Shown: positions 12,301-25,882, numbered from the stretch's first letter. The stretch: 64,000 bases of DNA from Hansfordia pulvinata (GCA_006538405.1 BJKQ01000021.1:276251-340250), one strand, 5' to 3'. The notes: a model not told the origin generated them from the letters alone. Translations and numbers: made by a program.

Positions 12301-13789
12301 GTGTCTTGTCGTGGATCGGACAACCCCATATGTCCCCATGTCGACACATCTGGGGGGTGTGATGCGTGACGATGATACTGTACACAGCAGCTATCGAATG
12401 GGCTGGACCGCGCCCCCATCAAGGCCCGAACAATCGTTTCTCGGGTCAGACGACTCGCCCCCTTCCCCCTCACACAGCCACCACCACGGCTGTTAATAAG
12501 AGCTTTGCCCCCGCGTTCAGCTCCCCGTCGACAATCCTACCAGAGTGTCCACCTTACAGTTTGCATGATCTACTGCGGCAACACAGCTCGGAACGAACAC
12601 ATAACAATCATGGCTGCGCCCTTAATCCCATCCTGCACGCTCGCCAATCCCCGCAACAACCCGCCTTGAAAGACACGACAGGACATCGACGTTGGGTAGT
12701 CGAAGCGACAGCTAGGAGCACTGAGCACACCGGCGCACAAAGATGGCCGTATTCAGATGGACGCGCGAAATCCACGTCATCGAAAACAGATTCGACCCGG
12801 GCCCAACAAGTCAGCATACATTCCAGGCCAGTGGAGAACCGTCATAGGCGTCAACATCCTCCGATCAGCTCGCCTGAATGAGTGAAGTCTCAGGTTCTTG
12901 AACACGACCAAGGGGCTGGCCGATAGTAACACCGCACCAGCATCAACGTCCAGCACCACACCGCTCTGTGCAAGACCTCGGGGGTTCTGCAGGCCCAGTA
13001 ACCGAACTTGATGAGACGAATATTTGGGAATGAAGCGCCGCATTGCTACGGCGTAAACGAACCACCGAAACGGACTTACGCAAACGCCAGTCGTTTCATC
13101 AACATCGAGCAGCTTACAGTCGAGATCCGTCCCTGGCCAAGGCGTCGTCGCAAGGCAAGACGCCATTTTGAGTTGAGACCTAGTTAGGTCTACTTGCCAA
13201 CAGTGTTCATGCTATCGACAATCTCGCTCACGAGTACAAACCTCAGACCACGACGAAAATTTCGAGATCGACACCAGGCTCTATACCTAGTTTATGCCAT
13301 ATTCCAGGTCACCAGGGCTGCAGGTTCCGTCTTGCTCCTAAAGGTGCTCGATCACGACGCTTCGTTACAACGACACAAAACGTTACAGGACGGAAAGTAC
13401 GAGATACCAAAAGGGAATATAGTCCAGCATTGCTTCTGCGGGGTATACATATATTCAACTCATCATCTTGCACATCAATCACGCCATTCGAACGTCGTTC
13501 CATCACACCAACGGCCGTGGCGTGGGGTTGACGAGGCATTTGCCCGACTCAATCGCAATCGTGACAGAAAATGCAAGTAAATGGGGGGCATCCAAACGGG
13601 AGATCGCCAAACACCATCACCAACGAAGCGTCCGATCGCAATCGCCAACCCGACGGATTTACGCTGCTTCTTCAAAAACACAAACCACCACATTTCCGGA
13701 ACTGACATGCCGAGATATGTACAAGGGAAATGGGGGAAACGTCAAAACACACACTCGAGAGAACCTGCGGCTTCGTGGCGGGGTACTTC
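9328..13789. other. Gene-free intergenic region between GCD6 and SKN7
   Basis: About 4.5 kb without a supportable gene. It contains the GCD6 promoter and leader on the left and the SKN7 3' UTR on the right. Open frames of 60-200 codons occur on both strands but overlap one another, show no conserved motif, signal peptide or splice logic, and look like chance openings in GC-rich DNA. Two exact copies of the recurring 9-mer TACGAGTAC lie at 10475 and 11138. Confidence 0.45.
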
Positions 13790-16247
13790 TCATTGCTGGT
13801 AGCCGCCTGGCGCCGCGTACATCCGTTGGCGTTTCTCGGGAGGTCCGTCCTGCCGCATGCCGTCGGGCAGTCGTTGCTGGCTTCCCATTGCCGTCATCAT
13901 CTGATGTCCCTGATGCCCTTGGTGGTTTTGCTGGCCTTGATAGTGCTGCTGCGGTTTTTGGGAACCGCCTGGAGTCATGACCATTTGCTGACCACTCCCT
14001 GCACTCAAGTACCCGCCCTGCTCCTGGTTGATACTTGGAGAAGCTTGGTGCATCTGACTGGGGGAATGCCAGGAGGCACTGGTCGCGGGTGATTGGATCG
14101 GAGTTGTCTCAAACTTCTGTACGCCGGTTGACGAAGCGGCAGACAGAGGCGCCATGTTCATACCCTGGTTGGGATACCCACCAGGCGTGGGTGGTTGGGC
14201 GGACCCGCCATTGCTATACATGGAGTCCATCATGTTTTCCTGGGGTGGGTGCCGCAGGTAATGGCTCAGGTGTCTTCGGATCTTGCCAATCATTCCCTCC
14301 TTAGTGAACGGCTTCGCAAGCACGTCTCGCATTCCTGTCACATGGTCAGCCACAAAGCCCGGTTCGAATCCGCGTGCGACGGCAGGGCGACTTACCCCAG
14401 TGGAAATACATCTCGAGATCCTGCTGGTTGATGTTGGAAGTCATGGCGATGATGGGAACGTTGGGCATGACCTCGCGAATCATCACGGTGGCCGACACGC
14501 CATCAAGCTGAGGCATAACAATGTCCATGAAGATCAGATCGTAGTATTGCGGTTTCGCGTTGACCTTGTTCACGGCTTCAATACCGTCACGCTGTCGGGG
14601 TTGTTAGCAGTGGGAATTGACATCTTGGCGGATGCTGGACTCACGGCAACTTCCACGCCACAGTCATACTGGGAGAGGAATTTGGAACCGATTCGAGAGC
14701 ACGTCTTGTCGTCTTCGACCAACAAGATAACGGGCTTTTTCATACCCCAAGGGCTCCCACCGGGCTGGGACGTCTCCGGCGGGGTCTGCGAGTGAATAGG
14801 CTGTGTGCTGACCTGCGGGGTTTGTCCCACAGCTCCTTCCTGCACAGGCCTATTGTACGGGATATTACCCATGTGTTCTGCTGAGAAAGGATCTATCCCG
14901 ATGGTTTGGCCAACAGGGTACACCATGTGACGCATGTCGTTCATCGGATCATGCATGAACGGGTTGAAACCGGACGAATTGGGGGGGGCCATGACATGTG
15001 CAGACGAGCCGGCAGACTCGGGAGACGCGCCTGGCTGATGTGCGAAAGCAATCGACATGCGCTTCAGATCGGGGTCTGCGGCATGATCCATCGACAGGTT
15101 GTTGAGTATGTCGCGGGCACGTCGGAGCTCCTGGGGCGCATCTTGCATCCCGTCCGCGAGGAAGTTCAGGTTACTCTGATTGTTGTATGCGGGCGCTGCA
15201 TGGGTTGCGCTGGGGGCCGACTTGCGGATGCTCTTGTGATCCAGTTCGAGCCTGGCGAGATGGTTGAGAAGCTCACTATGAACCTGGTTTTGCGCGCGCA
15301 CAAGGTTCTGCAGATGCATGATTTGCTCTACGAAAACCTTGTTGTGGCTGACGATCTCAGTGTAGGATTCCTGGAGCGACTGAACCTGGTGCTGAGTCGC
15401 CGCGAACTGTTCAGACAGGGCCGCGACTTGCTGGTTGGCGGATATATTGTACTGATCACCTTCGCCTTGCGCTTTTCTCGGGGCAGGTGCTTTCCTCCGG
15501 ATGTTGTCGAGATTGTCCTTTCTGTCAGCTCTGAATTCCGGATGTTTGAACTCCCAGGCCTGGCAATTGAACATGTCAGCGTCTGGCCGTCTTGTCTGAA
15601 GTGGCTAACTTGATCCATCGCACTGACTGGGGAACGGGCAAGTCATACCGATGGTCCGTACGGCGATTGGCCCGTCTCGTCATTGTGGCGAACTTTGTGG
15701 AAGTCGTATTTGTTGAGCTGCCGCACGAAACTCGCGAAGTTGCTGTGTTTGAAGTGCTTCGGCAAGATAGTCTTGGTGAATTTCTCGTTCTGTTTTATGT
15801 CAGCGCGACGTTGAGCAGGTCGTGGGGCAGACACGGCCGATGGCCCACGATGAAATCAACATGTGGCGTTTTGGCATACCTCAAGAACGACGAAACTGTC
15901 TCCTCCATCACCCCACCTGACAACTTCACTGTACTGAGGGTCCTCGAGCATCCTGGGGAAAGTAGGGTCAGCGCTTGCGCAACTCGTAGCCTGAGAAGCC
16001 CAGCTTGCGGACGATGAGGGCGGGTGAAGTCGGGCCATACTTGTACAGTTTGCGAACCTGGAACGAGAAGAATGGGTTTGTTAGCCGGTCGTTCCTGGGT
16101 TTGCTCATTGAACTGCGTGGGGGACGAGCTCGGCACACTTCGCGCCCAACATCGCAGATGGCCTTCAAAGCTGGCGCGGGGGGCACTTACAAAGTCACTG
16201 GAGTTGTTGTTGCCCTGGGCAGCGGCGATGTCGCTGTCGGCCGGCAT
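13790..16247 (-). CDS. SKN7: Response-regulator/HSF-type transcription factor Skn7
   Basis: Nuclear transcription factor that receives phosphate from a histidine kinase phosphorelay and works in oxidative, osmotic and cell-wall stress. I read seven exons: 16247-16191, 16057-16041 (17 nt), 15952-15880, 15789-15649, 15559-14645, 14591-14396 and 14334-13790; all phases close, giving 647 residues. The HSF-type DNA-binding domain spans about 17-115 ([41 protein letters not shown]). A coiled coil follows (about 140-202). The receiver domain starts near 372 with ILLVEDD; the phospho-acceptor Asp in IFMDIVMP is at about 424, the Thr/Ser of AMTSN at about 452 and the conserved Lys of AKPF at about 474. 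The tail is Gln/Gly/Pro-rich. I chose MPADSD as start because it sits directly before the conserved domain; an in-frame Met at 16376 is possible. Confidence 0.96.
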
Positions 16248-19200
16248 GGTGGCTGTGGTGAGGGCAAGTCTGCCCTGAAGGGCCGCGATGAGGCGGCGGG
16301 TCTGGTTAGATGAAGGGGCCGCGCCGGCGCCGATGTGGCAGTCGCGCCCACAAGGAGGCCGCTGGGGTTTGAGCAATGCCTCAGCGACCGATCAAGGAAA
16401 AGCCAGGCAGGCTCGGGATTGGGCGACAAAGAACAGCAGTCAATGACCCCTCCTCGGTTCGGAAGCTGCGCTGCGCTGAAGGATGACCAATGGGGTAGGT
16501 GACACAAGCCGGGTTGGGCGAGCGAAAGGCTGAAGATTTGACACGAAGTATTATGACGCCGAAGGATTGCGAGAATTGGCGGCGACACTCTGATCTTCGA
16601 ACCAAGGGGTAGAGTTGTTTGTGAGCGCGCTGATTAAGGCGGTCGCCGCGACGGCGGAAGTCCTGGTGAGAAATGTGATGCTGGAGACAGGGCTGAAGGG
16701 ATGGTTAGGAAGGCCAGGCGTATTTGTCGGAGCGGCGCCCTAGGAAGTAGCCGTACGGTACGGGAATGATCCAGGTGGACGAGCGAGAGTAGCAAGTAGG
16801 AGATGGTCGAGGCCAGCTGGGGTCGAGACGGGCGAATAAGGAGGACGAGGCGAGGCGTGGGGAGGGCGAGCAGCAGCGGTAGCAGCAGCCAGCGGGAGCG
16901 TGGGTGGTGGTGTGGGCGAGCGGCGTGTATGACGTTCTTTTTATGAATCGGGTCGGCCTGTCGCGCTCAGCTCGGGCCCGTCAAGCATGACTTGAATGGA
17001 CAGGCAGAGAGGGCTGGCAGGCGACTGGGGACTGCAGACAGAATGGAGACCGGAGAACTGGAGACAGGACAGGCACGCACGGAGGAAGGTGACTGGCTGG
17101 CTGGCGCCTACTGCTGGGGCACGGACGGCGGGAGGGTGGAAGAGCGCAGGGAGTTGTTGGGTGCGGGTGATCTGTGACGGCCTAACGAGGTGATGAGCGT
17201 GGCCACGCAGGGCGGTGGACAGAGGGCGAGCTGGACGGGACGGCTGGGGGGACCTCCAGTCTGGGACCGCAGGGAGGAGTCGAGTATCTGGAGGTCACTC
17301 GAGGAATCGGGCCAGTGACGGACGAGCGTCTTGCTGATTGATCGGGCGCTGGGCGCCGGTGTCTCGTACCCCGTAACTGGAGAAAGGGCGTGGACCACGG
17401 CTTGGGTCCAAATGCGGTGGCGGCGGGGACGAGCTGGAGACAAGACCCGAGCAGCAGCACAAGCAGTGCGATGCTGCTGTCAGCTGGTTCATCCATGTGC
17501 TCCTTGGTATTCACGCATTCCGGCCTCGATTCAACCTCAGCCACAGCACTGGTGGCATCGGCCTCGCAACGAGACCGCGCCGTCGATTCTCTCCGGGTAC
17601 GCTGGAGTACTTTTGGACAAGGCGACCGTGACGGAGCCCAATGAGAACAGCCGGACTGGAGAGCGATGGGGCGAAGGTGGGGTGGGGGGCCTGACGCTGC
17701 TCCTCGGCGACAAATCGACTGCAAGGCTGTCGGAAAGGCTAACCCCTTTTGGCTGGCATCCTTTGCCGGCTGCCGATATCCTCAAGCTGGGCTTCCAGTT
17801 CCAGTGCTCCTCGAGTACCGAAGGCACTCGTACCTGGCGTCTTGAGTGCGAGAGGACACGCGACGAGGGTGCGGGTGGCGTGGCCGTCCATCCAAGAGCG
17901 CGGACATCTGCCCAGAATGGACACGGCCGTCCGTACCCTGCCGAGAAGATAGCTGGGCATATCTCCATCTGTATCTCTGCGTCCCCTACTTTCCACGACG
18001 CGCACGAGTGCCAGAGTCAGAGGGGCCTTTTCTGGCAAGTACCTATCAGTACGAGTACCCAGCGGCGAGTCATGGAGGAGCCGGTCCTCGATTATGTACA
18101 TCCATTGTAGGAACCGGTTGCCTGGCACGCCTGGTCGTGCGATGGCCGCACCTCAATTTTTTCCACTCCGAGGTACTTTGAATACGAGTACGTCCACGCA
18201 ATACGCGATTGATCCACCTTCCGGAGACAATGAACGGCAAGCTGTCATCGACCGCTGCTCGCTGCGCATGGCCCACGGCTCCTGCGCTGAGGCATCAAGC
18301 GTACACCCAATGCAATGCTAGCTGAACTCTCATCAGAATCTCAAATATGTATAAGCATTTCTGTATGCTGCACATCACTTAGGTGTCTGGCCTTTGCGAA
18401 AGATGAGGCTACTTGTCAGGTAGACGAGGTACTGAAGCTCACATCGAAGTTCATGTAGACCGTTGGATCCACTCGCTCCCGTCTGTGACGACAACCAAGA
18501 CTGACCCTGGCCTAATGACTGCTGCGCTGCGGAATGTGATGGGCCTCTTTTTGACCTGTCTTGCTTCGTTTCGTTGTCCGCCCTCGTCTCAAGCGGCACC
18601 AAGCAATCACGCGGCCAATGCCTGGCTCGTAGGATGCTCGGCCTTTCGCAACACGAGAACCCTCTCACAAATCCACAACTAATATTCTTCCTTTCTCTCC
18701 GCACCCTTCGGTCGCAAGGCCTCCGGTCGTCACAAGTCCGAGCCTAGCCGGCAGTTGCTCAGCCGCGTCAGGTGACCTTGCTGCGGTTCTGGTGGGACAT
18801 GCGACAGCGAGATCTGGAACGTGCGGATCCCAGCCGGAACCAAGCATCGTCGGTTGCAGCCGCGCCAGCCTGCAAAAAAAAAAAAAAAAAAAAAAAAAAG
18901 TACTCGTATCCTCCGCATCGTGCCACCTCCCTCCCCCATTCATCGCATACGCAGAAATACCTCGACACACACACGCGCGCACACGCATACACACCTACGA
19001 AGATAGTGAGAGAGGGTGAGTGAGTGTTGATGGTGGGCCCGAGAGCGGCTGCGGGGCATCAGCAAAGTCTATGCTACCACGTGACCGGGTTCGCCCACAG
19101 TTCCTGAACGCGTGCCAGCCTGGCCGGCACCCCCAGCTCCGTTGCAAACATCTACGTGCTTTCGTATGACTTAGCGCAGAATGGCTTCATTGGCACACAG

Positions 19201-22200
19201 GTCGCACGCACTGATTATTCGAATCTCACTGAAAACCAGAATGTTCTGCTGCAAGGGTCTCCCGACAAACTGCACTGGGCATCAATCCCTTTTCTAATGT
19301 GTGCCGATTCGCGCGCAAGGTTCGCGCAAGCCGCTAGCTACCGAGACGGGTACCCAGTAGACAACAACGCGTGCGCCACCATGTTATGCGTTCACCCGCC
19401 TACGAGGCTTTATTACCTTGCCAGCTCAATGATAAGGGCATGTCGAGATGAGAACACAGCCATGTAGGGGCTCAGACAGAACGTACAACCTGGGGTTCGT
19501 TGGGCGTGGAATTGAATCACATATCAAGCAGCCATTCTGGTCAAAACATCATCATCACCAGCCCTTGCATCCGAAGTAATCGCGTTGATGGCATTTACTC
19601 TTGTCGATTAGATAGCGTCTTAACCGGACTTCGGGATCCAGGTGCTCGGGTACCTATAATTATCTAGTATGTCCTTTCTCTGCTTGTTTCCCCCCTTTCC
19701 TTTTCTGCTCTCGCCCGACCTGACCCTTGTCGGAGGCCCGCGACGGCTCTCAAGAAAGCACAGTGGGCCAGTTAAATGCGGCGAAAGTCTCCGGGCGGGC
19801 AGAAGTGGCACATGCGGACAAAAGAGTGCTGGCGAGGGCAGATGCCTGCTCCGAACAACAACTTCCATTGAAGGACTCAGAGCACTCGCCCAATTAGGCT
19901 GAGGCTATTCGCGCCTTCGGCAGTGGCCGAGTACCAGGCTACATGTAGATCATGGAGAATGTCGAGTGTTTCTTTCAACATGAGAGGTCTCACAATCAAC
20001 GCGCGACTGTCCAAACACCGACCTCAATAGCGTCGTCAACGGCAGCGGCTTCTTGCCTTGGGCCGCCAGCCACCAGGCCTCGTGGCCTGCTGCTCTCCAG
20101 GACGACTAACAACTTATCAGCCCGCGCCACCTGTCAGCATCCAAGGACCGACCCCCTGCCGACGCACTACTGCACACAGCAGCCTACTCGTACAGAGATT
20201 GTCAAGTACTCCTACGCGTACTCCTGCCTGCAATGCGAGAAGGTGCTCGTGCGTGGCCTGCCGCGGCAGCGGATGGGGGTTTGTTACGAATACGGCGTCC
20301 TCGTACGGAGGGCTGCGTGCCGTGCGGCCGAGTCCCACTAATGAAACGCAATGCCGAGCCTGAGAACTCCACGCACAAGCAGCCAAGCCTCTCGTCCCAG
20401 GCGGCAGGGTGGCACGGGTGGGTGTCCACGGCCATTCGGTACATGACCTCAGCATTGCCAGTCACGCCAGTGCAACTCGACTTGGCCTGGCCGAACGGGC
20501 CACCATGACCACTCCGGCGTGCGACAGGAACGATCAGTATCAGTGGCCCAGCAGAACAGCTGCAAACCATACACTGGTGGTTGTGGAGTGTTCGATCGAA
20601 GCATGCTCGCTGCCCGGCGATCCCGCCCTCCCGGACGCGACCGCCTAGCAGGCGTCTGCTCGGATCGAAAGGGAGGTGGGGGTGGCGATCAGCCGCGATC
20701 CACGACCAAGCCCCGTCTTCTTGCCGGCCTCCCACCACTCGGTCGCGAACCCGAACGACTCTGCAGCGAGACAGCGCAACCAGTAATAGGCGCAAGAGCT
20801 CTGGTCCCTAGTTGCTGCTTCTGCTCGCCTCTCGGTCCGCGGTGCTACCACTATGGAGAATCACGTGGCATAGTACGGCTCAGCACAGTCTCGTGAAAGG
20901 AGGGGGCATGAGGGGCTGGGGGACAGCAGGGTCGATGGGGTCTGCACTGGTATGATGCAGCCCGTTGTAATGCACCCGGCCTCACTACATGGCTGCCGGC
21001 TTTTCGGTTGTGCTATATGGGTAGGTAGCCTTCGGCTGTTCAAGTACCTCCACTGCTTGCTACCGGGCACGTTAGGTACCTCTTACATGTTCCTCTTTAC
21101 GCACGGCTTCAGTATTGTCTCATACTTTTCATACTTTCCAGACCCGGGAACGACCTTCATGTGCTCCCACGGGATTCTTCTTCCCTGGCAGCTCGTAGTT
21201 CTCCCGCACGGGCTACCGTACGGGGGCTTCTTTGGGATGTACTGCAAAGCCCTTGTTTAGCAGGCGCTTTACCGCCGTGCCCACTGAATCCAGGGGCGCG
21301 TTTGCTGGATGCTGGTTTTACTCGTGCGTGTCGTGGTCAACCTTGCGTGTTTTCTTTTGAGTCAAAGGGGATGAGTACATGTACCCCAGGTACCTTAGGT
21401 AGCCTAATGGTCACCCTGTTGTGCCCCTCGACCTGCATTGATGATGGAAGCCATCCCCTTGATGCCGTGTAGTGAGGATATCCGCAGCCCAGGCACCAAG
21501 AATCTCCATTCAGAGTCGTGCCTATGCTCAAAAGGATTCCACCATCATCCAAGATGGCATGTTCGTATTCACGCGCGCGGCGGTAACCCTTCAGGATACC
21601 CAGAAATGCAATGCTACGGGCCCCAGCGCGCCGGCGCACGAGTACATGAGCAGAAAGATTCCGGAGCCATGGAGCAACGTGAAGTACGAATATGTGCATG
21701 GGCCTCGGTACGATGATCCATGGTGTCGCCGACAGCTCGTACGAGTACGTTCGTTACCTGGAATGCAGACGTAGATCACGACCGGGAGGATGAGCTAGGA
21801 AACGAGGCGCCGAGCTGACCGGCACCTCAAAGCCGCGAAAACGAAGGTGTCGGCGAGGCACAGTCTGCGAATTCCATCCAGCGAATGGAAGCCTAATGAA
21901 TACTTGAGTCAACATCATTCTCAGTCCATAGCACAGGCGATTGAGCACCGCACGACAGTATTCCGTGCTGGTACTTTTCGGTTGGTGTCACACTGGAGAG
22001 GATTGGGCATCCTGTCCTTGGCACATTGACGCGTTTCCCAGCAGCGAGGGTCCTCGCCCGTGCCAACAGAGCAACAAGGCCGCTTGTCATTCCAGACATT
22101 CTCTTCACACTTGGCATCCGGCGATAGTGAATGATTGGTCTTCAATCAATGCGTCACGGCGACCGAGTGGCCAATGGCAACACATCGAGTAGGTGACCAT

Positions 22201-24300
22201 CAGCGAGGTGGCCCACGGGCAGTCCGGACGCTGTTGACTATGACAAGGTTTTGCCGTCGCCTCTCAACATTCGAGACTGGACAAAAGTTAGACATGGCAG
22301 ATGTGCTGGCCGGGTTGCGAGCCAAGGCGGCGCCTGACTAGCAGCTCGAGGCACGCGTGCGAGTTTTGCAGCCACCACAAGGCGAGGTTGTTGCGACCAG
22401 CCACCACTACCAAAGTAGTGCAGACTAGCATGTCATTTCGAAGCTGGGCACTGTCGCAAGCGGGTATTGCGAGAAAAGATGGCTGCCTGCTCTACCAATA
22501 TCCGTAAGCTGGCTGGCGAATGTCTGCAGAGTCTACATGTACTCGGAAGTTGGGCCAACAGCTTAGCCCCAGCGCATCGAAGTGTCAGGAAAGTGCTGCA
22601 AGAGTGTCGGCCTCCCTTGTCACCCTGGGTACCTGTTTAGTCAAGGTGTGTTTGCGTGTCAAAGGTTCAAGGAGACGACCCTCCGCCAACTCGTGTTGAG
22701 GCGAAGGTCCCTCACTTCAGGGTACGCTTCCCATAGCCCCGAAGGGGGAAGAAGAAGGGGGAAAAGGAGAACAAGCCAAAGATGGCTGCGCGACTGACAG
22801 GCCAAGGGCCGCCACGTGAGGCTATCCAGGGGTCCATGTGCCTGGGACCGAAAATAAACGGCTTTAGCCCTGCGTCTAGCACCAGCGCTGCAGACACAGA
22901 TCCCACGTTGAGCGAGTGGCCAGGTCTAGGCCCAAGCTCTCTTGTCGCGCAAGTGGCTCTCTTGACGCGCGAGCGGGTTCGTGGGGTGAGAGCCGGGTCT
23001 AGACCCGGCGATATGGGCGTGGAATCTCTCATCTCGTCTGGGCCCTTGATGCCGCCTGCTCGGTTGTCGCCAGGTCCCGAGACAGGCATGAGCAGACTGG
23101 CGGCCGGATGGGGAGGGAACACCCTAGCCCACAAGACACGAAGAGATCGCATCCTGCGTGCGTGAGCACCCCATACGCGTAGGTACGCGTACTCGGTACG
23201 CCTCCCTGGCCCGGCGCCCAGGCCCAGCTACATGTACCTACATATGAGTACAATCGATTGGGTCAGGCCCCGCACATGGTAGGTAAGGTACGAGTACATG
23301 TACCTCTCAAAGACGCGTTTCGGTCCAATGAGCTCATTCTGCCTGACTGGGGAGAGAGAGCCGGCCCTGTCTGAAGCCCCATCACCCGGACTGAGCCGCA
23401 AGTGCTGGTCCAGCTTGGCTCCAGCAACTTGGGTGTCAGTCGGCCGGGCCCGCAGCCCCTCGGACAAGGCGATGCTCACTTACTCAGTCGATCCGCGCAG
23501 CGACGATGCATATGCCGAGAGGGCGCGCGCGCGCTATGAGCATCGGTCGGCCACAGAGTCCGCCCGGTTCATGGACCTCCTTCACACGCCGCACCGCGCC
23601 GCATCGCACCAGGGAAATGCCCCTGCCACCCACTGCAGAGGGGCTGTTGGGGTGGACGGAGCCGCGACTTTGGTACAGGGCGGGGGTGGAATCCCGCTCC
23701 CATCCCAAGCTCGGTGCCGAGCCTTATTGCGCGGCTCCCTGGAGCCAGTGCTGTCGCCGTCACCATCGTCGTCAGCAACTTGGCCCCGTTCCATGCTGCG
23801 CCTGCCTCCAGGGCCGTGCAGGGCGCGGGCGGCGCGTGACAGCACTTTCTGGCTTCCAGGCGCTCGCGGACACCGACGATGCGAATGGTCCCCATCAGCG
23901 CCTGCGATGCAGCCGCTTCCCACCTCTGCCTGTTTTTGCGCCACTCGACACCTGCCCAACGTCCAAGTCCGGATCTAGACAAACACGGACCGCGCTGCCC
24001 GTAGACCCGCGACGCGGCGAAATGCACCATTGGCCCCTTCTACCAAGACCACCAACGCAATACCGCTCTGGCACACGTGGGCCGATGACCAGGAGATGCA
24101 CCATCTTACACCGAGCCCTGCAGATATTCGGCCTCGAGGCTTGAAATGCCCACCTACTTGCAGTTGGGGCTTGGTGGTTAAACGCACCGACCGAATGTAC
24201 CGGTAATCCGGGTTCCGCCTTGCTGGCGCTCATCAGTCCAATTGATGCGCTTCCCGTGGGACTCCTGGCGGGTGTGGAGCAGGTCGACGATGACAGTCTG
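16248..24300. other. Long gene-free region upstream of SKN7
   Basis: About 8 kb in which I can support no gene. The first 0.7-1 kb is probably the SKN7 leader and promoter, GC-rich with many GAGCGAG-like repeats. Large open frames (for example 17331-18110 and 23298-23978) overlap open frames on the opposite strand, have biased composition (Ser, Arg, Pro, Ala, Gly) and show no family motif, so I treat them as chance. The recurring TACGAGTAC 9-mer lies at 18050, 18183, 18900 (complement), 21740 and 23289. Confidence 0.4.
18874..18899 (+). repeat. A26 homopolymer tract
   Basis: An uninterrupted run of 26 A, followed at 18964-18990 by a CA/CG-alternating stretch. It could be a microsatellite or the tail of an old retroposed copy. 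I found no target duplication or coding remnant, so a simple repeat is the plain reading. Confidence 0.9.
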
Positions 24301-24301
24301 G

Positions 24302-24737
24302 TCAGGATGTCTCGTCGATCGAGATACCGCTCAAAGCTACCAGAACCATGCTTGGGGTTGAGTGTCTCTCATCTGGGTGCCTCGCTCTGTCCCTGTGAAG
24401 GCATTTCAAGACTTGAACAGATCGATTTGATGCCACCCCGAGCCTCATGGTCTTCAAAAGAGAGAGCAGTGAACAAGAAGAAGGCGCAGTATCCGGCTCT
24501 GTAGTTGACATCTTCCACAGCTTTGTGTCACGGGTCTGGCATGGCATGCTGTTGATCATAGGTGCCGGTAAGATTGAGCACTAGGGAAGTGTCAATCTCG
24601 TATCTTTTGCCTGTATGGCAGAGCGGTCTAGTTGAATTTACCAGTGCATTTGCCCACCATGGGCCAGAACCGTTACACTTTGAGCCTGACTTGCGAAGAC
24701 TCAGCAGCGAAAGAGCAGGTATTATGCTCAGCTGCAT
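24302..24737 (-). pseudogene. Possible relic of a small secreted protein
   Basis: On the minus strand a frame starts at 24737 with MQLSIIPALSLLSL, a signal-peptide-like start, and continues with Cys residues (KCNG, PLCH). It meets a TGA near 24528, after ...QQHAMPDP. The same frame then reads on (HKAVEDVNYRAGYC, then FFLFTALF) to a second stop. Dropping one T from the short homopolymer near 24459 would join it to EDHEARGGIKSICSSLE, which runs to a TGA near 24380. One stop plus one shift in an otherwise protein-like string suggests a decayed secreted-protein gene, but no family is recognised and chance is a serious alternative. Confidence 0.22.
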
Positions 24738-25882
24738 GAGATAAATGCACCAAGGAGTTGTACGCTCGTGTTGCTCATACGCCGCTTTCGTATACGACAG
24801 GAACTGTGCGTTGCGGGCTCGTCTACATCAACTGTCAGGGCGTGACGAGCAAGGGTGAGGATAGTGTCGCATTTTCTTCCGGAGAGTTATTGGACGATAC
24901 CATGAGCAGGTAGACCTTTGGGCGCCCCCGGAAAATGCGAATGTCCATGTATCTGAAACACAATCTGTTTGTGGAGAACGCGGCAAGGTCTGCTCGTGAT
25001 ACCGCGGTTCAATTCACTATCCGTCTCCATGTCCTTGGTCCGCCATCGGTCGTCTAGAGCGTTTCGCACTGACCAAGAAGCCAAATTAACGTCCTCATTC
25101 GAAGTCTGTAGACCAGGGCCATCTATGCAGACAGTTCAGCGATGGTGAAGGGTCCCTACTGAATAGAGGAGATATTGATCATTTCGACCCGACGTATTAA
25201 GCTAAGGGACGAGAGACTTGGCGAGGGACTGGACGGGGGATTGGCTCCTAACACCCCATCTTGACCCATGGCGATGAGTCTCAATGGATGCCCGATGAAC
25301 ACGCGGCGAATCCCATTTTGGATGAGGTGATCCATTGAATTCCAATCGGCCGAGAGCCTGGATCAGCTTATAACAAGTGTGGCATATCTATCAGCCGGGA
25401 ACCATTGAATCGTATCGTAGAGGATTTCCCTGATATATCTGTCGACCGGCCGTAAAGCCCTTTGTGAGGTGGTGCAACAGAACAAATCATTTCGCTGAGA
25501 TGGCAAGTGCCTGGTGAAGCTGGACATCGCCCCTGTTTCAGTTACATAGGCACAGTTACGATACCGCGCATTGCTTCGCATGAGATTCTGTCCAGGCGAC
25601 TTGATTCAAGGTGCAAGATAAGAGGTCTAGATAGTTCTGATTATCAAAGGCTATAGGAAGTGAGTATTATCACGACTCACAACTGTCCTCCTCTTGTTTT
25701 CGTCGTTCAGTCAAGGTGTATGTTGTTTTAATTTGTGGGCCAATCTCTATATGTCTCGCGCCTTATGCCTGCCCGCCTTTCGCCTTATGTTTGCTCACTG
25801 CTCCTTTGCAGTCTCGTAGCTGGATAATTTGCAACCAATTGGAATAACGTATAGGGTATCTCTTTGCACCAGAAATGCCTAC
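24738..25882. other. Gene-free intergenic region
   Basis: About 1.1 kb left of the small secreted-protein gene. I see no supportable gene, RNA or repeat. Confidence 0.4.

Noticed and set aside
12366..13166. Open frames of 129-171 codons on both strands
   Set aside because: Mutually overlapping, without motifs or splice logic; probably SKN7 3' flank.
14361..14371. GGTTCGAATCC, a perfect tRNA B-box sequence
   Set aside because: It lies in a SKN7 intron, with no A-box at the right distance and no cloverleaf that I can fold.
17331..18110. 259-codon open frame on the plus strand
   Set aside because: Overlapped by an open frame on the other strand, no motif, biased composition, and it lies upstream of SKN7; it looks like a chance opening in GC-rich DNA.
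23298..23978. 226-codon open frame on the plus strand
   Set aside because: Ser/Arg/Pro/Ala-rich string without any domain; several other frames on both strands are open over the same bases.
24609..24625. ATGGCAGAGCGGTCTAG, resembling a tRNA A-box
   Set aside because: No B-box follows at tRNA distance and no acceptor stem forms.
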